Positions 59,758 to 64,000 of a DNA stretch of 64,000 bases are shown piece by piece. This DNA is from Oxytricha trifallax (taxonomy: Eukaryota > Ciliophora > Spirotrichea > Sporadotrichida > Oxytrichidae). Under the pieces are notes generated by a model. The model made no database searches. It saw only the letters and a program-made list of their open reading frames with translations, and was not told the origin of the DNA. Each line of letters starts with the position of its first letter. The first letter of the stretch is position 1. Where the stretch lies: positions 1 to 64,000 of the forward strand of contig ARYC01025363.1 in assembly GCA_000711775.1 (NCBI GenBank), in the 5' to 3' direction. Made by a program: the position numbers and the translations under genes.

Positions 59758-60960
59758 ATTTAAAGATTGTCGATTTGGCTTTGACACTTTCAACTTGATC
59801 ATCATCTAGGCAGTCCTTCAGTTCGTTTATATTCAAATCAAATTGTTCGTCAATATCGTCTTCGTCATAAACCACATTAAATCCAAAGTTAACACCATTG
59901 CCACTCTGTTGCTATGAACTTTCTTGCTTCAATTTATAGCGAGAAATTAAATCGGTTTACAGTCAATTCCCATTAGTTGATTCCTAAGTGATAACTTACT
60001 ACAAAGTCTAATTTTGATTGATTTTTTAGTGGTTTGCAAAACTTTATCTTAGTAGTGACCAATATTGAACTTCTTTAGCCATTATTCCTCTTATTACTTT
60101 TCATATTCATCATAGTCACACTTTTCATAGCTTATTTTCTCATACCATAATAGTTTTAATGTTTTCTAACAGTTTTCTACGATTGGCTTTTAAGCTTTTC
60201 TTCTATCAACTTCTGCATTTGTTTTATTTTTGTTTTTGGAGTAAGGAGTGATGCAGAAACTTTATATAAGGAATGTAAAATTATGAATTGGGTTTTTAGT
60301 CAGTCATAACTTGTGGTTGCTAAGGCCTTGATTTTTAGTGTATATATCATCGTAGAAATTATTGTAGTTCGTTGGAGTGTTTAGGTAAACAAAATCATTT
60401 ATCATCCTCTCCCTTTGAGTTTTCACTACATTTTAAGGTTTCTCTCGAGATCTTCAAATTCCTTTATTACTTTGACACCTTTGAGATGATTTCTCATCTT
60501 TGACATAAATCTTTTCAAAGCCTTATCAGTTCCTACCTTTTACAGTTCATAGGGAAGTAACTCGTTTCAAACTTGTTAACAGTATGAAAATGCCATGCTT
60601 TTTCACTCCATAAATCTTCGAAATACACTTATTTCATGATATTAACCCTCTACATTGCAATTCTTTTGTTTCTCCCACGACAAACTACTTTTGTAAAGTA
60701 TAAAATCCAAGTAGGTTCTCGATCAAGTAGTGGGTATAAAATTAAACTGTTGTCTATTAACTTTCATTATTTTACTATCCACATGGTTTGCAACTGGAAT
60801 GAGGAAACCATTTTTATCTAACTGCACTTCCTCTGTGTATTTATCATCAAAATTAAATGAATTGCTAGGTTTATTCTTAGTTTTACTGATTGGTTGTCGT
60901 TCTGTAATATTCAGGTTTATAAAAGTCTTAGTGTGGTTTTGGTTTCTTAAAAATGAATGT
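59758..60960 (-). CDS. Unrecognised protein with acidic C terminus
   Basis: The minus strand reads KPSNSFNFDDKYTEEVQLDK, NGFLIPVANHVDSK, QQFNFIPTTWSRTYLDFILY and SSLSWEKQKNCNVEGQYHEI, then ALKRFMSKMRNHLKGVKVIK, KTQRERMINDFVYLNTPTNY, NKTNAEVDRRKAQKPIVENC, KTLKLLWYEKISYEKCDYDE, QQEEQWLKKFNIGHYQDKVL and finally GNGVNFGFNVVYDEDDIDEQ, DLNINELKDCLDDDQVES. At least three frame changes separate these blocks. The mixture of basic middle and very acidic end suggests a nuclear or chromatin-associated protein, but I do not recognise the family. TGA would be Trp at TTWSR. Confidence 0.5.
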
Positions 60961-60999
60961 GTAAGTTGTAAAAATGGTGATATTTAAATTAATTTATTT

Positions 61000-61980
61000 T
61001 ATGATTAATTTATTTATAAATTTATAATTATTCCACTTTTCTAGTTTAAATATGAATCAATTTAAATACTCCTTCAATATCATTGATTAATTGAATTGCA
61101 GATTTTAAATTATTGTTTGTAGAATATTAAATAAGGAAAAATGCTCTCATTTTTTAATAATACTTGCGAAGTCTCTCTAAATATGATCTTAGGATCCCTC
61201 ATCACTAGAAAAACCTAACTTAAGAACAGGGTTTAGGGAACCTAAATAATATTTTATTAAGTTAAGATACCAGAAGTACTGATAATCTCATTGATATAAA
61301 TATTATTATTCCTTATAATATTTCTAATAAAAATAATAATTTGTTTTTAAGGGATGTGTGTAGCTAAGTTATAACATTTTAGTTTATTTGTAATTTTTTG
61401 ATAAAAACAATTTATTTGGTTAAGGTGGCTAGAGTTAGAATAAGAATATCATTCATTAAAATGGTACATTTATAAATTATTAGAAAATCATAATTTTTTT
61501 TGTTGATTTTTTTCAAATAAATATAAAATAATATTTGAAGTAATTTACAATTTAAGTAAAAATAAATGGTTTAAATGAAATGCTAGAAATTTTTATTTAC
61601 TCGAGAACAATACTCTTATAACGAAAATCCCTCAGACTCTTATATTCAATCAGATTTAATGTAAAACATTGACATCGAGAAAACTGTACAATGTTTAATA
61701 AATAAAAGGGAATGGGAAGGAAAGTAAAGCCTTCATTCAAAGAAATAAGTTAGAGCAGAATTAAGACTTTTCGAGAGACTCAGAAGAAATCAATTTCTTA
61801 ACAAAATTCAACTAAAAGCGAAGAGTATTACACAAAAAAACAAACTTCAGAAAGTATAAAATATTGTAAGACTCTAGATCTATTAACTAAAATAATAATT
61901 AAATTAGAAAGTTAATTGTTAGGTGAGGTACCAATCTAACTTTGGACTTTCTAATAGTGCTTTCTATTAGACTAAGGCCT
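61000..61980. other. AT-rich spacer
   Basis: Nothing recognised upstream of R1 copy B. Confidence 0.5.
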
Positions 61981-61986
61981 ACCGAG

Positions 61987-62517
61987 GTCAGGTAGGGGGT
62001 TGCTGGGTGCATCACATGAGGGACCAGTCGGCGGGGTCAATCTGTCAGCTACTACACTCCTCGATTGGACTGGATCCTAGGACTTCCCTGCACTATTTAA
62101 GTTTGCTTTGGCTTGAGTTTAGTTTCCTAGGTAAAAGGGAGTATGATGAAGGTACGCTCTTCCTTCAAAAATGAGAAGACGAAAACCATTGAAGCCAACG
62201 ATAAGGATTTTTCTTCCACACCGGGTTAGGGTGCTGAAGCTACCACATCGAAAGGACAAGAATTACGTTTCCCAGCAGCGGTGGGACCAGTTAGCGTTTC
62301 TCTATAGCTTCTATCATCCTAGTTGAATCTACAAACTCTGTCCCCGGAAAAAAACCGGTTGACATCTTGATTCAGGAGGAGACTAGATGATAGAGATACT
62401 AGTTTTTTCGGAGTTATTTTAGTTCATGACTTGCCACGTCATTGATTGCCACGTCAACTCACTTCAGATACGTCTACGTCACGACTAAGATTGATGGTTT
62501 GATTTTAGTATTAAACA
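61987..62517 (+). repeat. R1 repeat, copy B (uninterrupted)
   Basis: About 530 bp of GC-richer sequence aligned in order with 9150-9629 plus 15684-15766. It contains CTTTGGCTTGAGTTTAGTTT, CCACACCGGGTTAGGG, GACTTGCCACGTCATTGATT and the shared end TTTTAGTATTAAACA. It shows the empty site for the 6-kb insertion in copy A. No transposase or clear protein frame. Confidence 0.85.
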
Positions 62518-62519
62518 GT

Positions 62520-63465
62520 GATATGTTAAAATTTATTTGATGTTAATCAATTAACTATGCATTAATCATTTTTATATTATACCAAAAATTAAAAAAAGTA
62601 GTATTTATTATGAAATTAACAATTTTTAATTTTTTATATTTAAAATTCTTTTTTTATATATATTAATTGTCAAGATATATTATAAAAATATAAGAATAGT
62701 TACATCTAATAAAATAATAAAAATTTAATAATTTCCGAAATATTATGTCTGGGAAAATTTTAGAGGAAAATGTTCGTAAAGGGAATTAGAAATATTTTTG
62801 AAGATTCTAGTTGAATTGCTAATGAACTACAATGAATTAAAAATGAGCATTAATCAGAGTACCTGTTAATAAAAGGACTTCGCAAGATTACAATAATAAA
62901 TACTGACTTGAAAGGTAAGGTTTGAGTAAATAATTATAATAAGCAAATAAATAGATATTTCACCTGAAAATAAACGGATTTCATGAGCCTAAGTATTACT
63001 ATACTATAATTTATTTGTATTTTATTTGAGAGTATTATAGATTCCTATCTTTTTAAGGATAATATATCATTGAGTAATTAATTTATTAAATTTTAATTCT
63101 ATTAGAATTCTAAATAATAATACATTTTAAAATGCATTATTCCACAAAGAAAATATTATTTTTCTTTTCTTCAGAGTCACATTATTTTAACATATAAGAA
63201 GTTCTTTATTATACTTCAGTAAATTTTTGAATAAACCAAACTTAAATTATTTGTAAAATATTTTAATTTTCTCAATAAAATAGTCTAATTATGGAATTTC
63301 TATTTTAATGATGAAATTTGTTTGAATGATGCTTACTAAGATTTACATGCTTATTTTGATGTTGGATATTTAGAGCAAGATTAATTGATTTAATTAGACA
63401 ATGATATTACTTATTATTTCTCAAAAAATGGAAGCACTTTTCTCGTTTTAATATTCAATAGCTGA
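62520..63465. other. AT-rich spacer
   Basis: Nothing recognised. Confidence 0.5.
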
Positions 63466-63573
63466 GAAAAGTGAAAATACTTACCAATTTATCAAAATAT
63501 CATATGAAACTGGAGTCCCTGACCTGTAAAAAATTAAGAATTCGAATAATTTCATTTTATTTTCTCACATTAT

Positions 63574-64000
63574 ATGGATTTAATATGTCACCATTTATTA
63601 ACACACTATCTATTTTATTTAAGGAACAATATTCAACTTTATGGCAAAAAAGTTTATGGTTTCTGCACAAGAGATGAGCACTTAGACTACTTAAAAGGTT
63701 TAGTTCTAAACTCCAATGAACTTAGAATAATGATAATTTACAATGATACGGCTTCAAATACTCTATATGTAAAAGACTACTAAGTGGTAGATAAAGACAA
63801 TCGAGCAACTATTTTATTGGGCACAGTTTTGCGGACAGTTAATACCAATCATAATTCAAGGAAGTCATTACTTGCTCAATTCTTTTTGGCATAACTGGTT
63901 CTTATTTCTACTCAAATCTAATCAGTAGTTACTATTTAGCTAATTTTAGCAAGAAATATAACTTTACAGAATACTTTATCATATTAAAAAATTCAAATGT
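63574..64000 (+). CDS. Partial candidate gene running off the window
   Basis: The plus-strand frame YGKKVYGFCTRDEHLDYLKG, LVLNSNELRIMIIYNDTASN, TLYVKDYQVVDKDNRATILL and GTVLRTVNTNHNSRKSLLAQ is protein-like for about 90 codons before becoming AT-biased. The start may be ATG 63574 or lie upstream. The family is not recognised. Confidence 0.35.

Noticed and set aside
1-64000. CRISPR array, rRNA genes or prokaryotic operons
   Set aside because: No regularly spaced repeats, no rRNA-like conserved segments, and the code and introns are eukaryotic.

Overview
The window is very AT-rich eukaryotic nuclear DNA from a ciliate. The best evidence is the genetic code: in every segment that can be recognised by homology, TAA and TAG fall where glutamine belongs. 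Examples are the oxysterol-binding-protein signature E-Q-V-S-H-H-P-P at 55030-55053 (Q = TAA), the 26S proteasome ATPase copy, and a reverse-transcriptase gene. TGA also sits at tryptophan positions (55087, 55470, and 46164 on the minus strand), yet TGA also ends genes. That mixture fits the karyorelict-type code (TAA/TAG = Gln, TGA = Trp or stop) or the related Condylostoma code. The alternative is a TGA-stop ciliate whose gene copies have decayed from TGG to TGA. Candidate introns are mostly about 40 nt, GT...AG. Because few or no codons are unambiguous stops, an open frame alone is weak evidence, so calls without homology are given low confidence.

Layout. 0-9 kb: AT-rich spacer with a few candidate exons, a poly-G-ended inverted-repeat element (about 2.34-2.75 kb) and a large TA-flanked palindrome (2850-3667). 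9.1-15.8 kb: a GC-richer repeat (R1), split by a roughly 6.05-kb insertion. The insertion has 24-bp terminal inverted repeats and carries, on the minus strand, an endonuclease-reverse transcriptase (LINE) gene followed by a gene with a Ulp1/C48-like protease domain. An unsplit copy of R1 lies at 61.99-62.52 kb. 15.8-36 kb: mostly AT-rich spacer with a Merlin/IS1595-type DNA transposon (19.6-20.95 kb), a decayed second LINE (22.3-24.8 kb), some weak exon candidates and a second TA-flanked palindrome (35.2-35.6 kb). 36.6-38.5 kb: an inverted-repeat element with an 8-bp target duplication, containing two younger elements. 39.9-47.4 kb: minus-strand host exons, including a multi-membrane protein of the ciliate tmcB/PAS type, plus a hairpin-ended MITE. 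47.8-61 kb: the densest host-gene region, with an Rpt2 pseudogene, a glutamine-rich STE-type kinase, an oxysterol-binding protein, an FtsX-like permease and several unrecognised genes. The last 3 kb hold the second R1 copy and a partial coding candidate.

The host genes do not form one pathway. Several show single-base frame breaks, so they are either decayed paralogues in a germline-type region or copies affected by assembly indels. I cannot tell from sequence alone whether this is micronuclear DNA. The abundance of transposons, palindromes and damaged gene copies suggests it, but no scrambled gene segments, pointers or telomeres were recognised.
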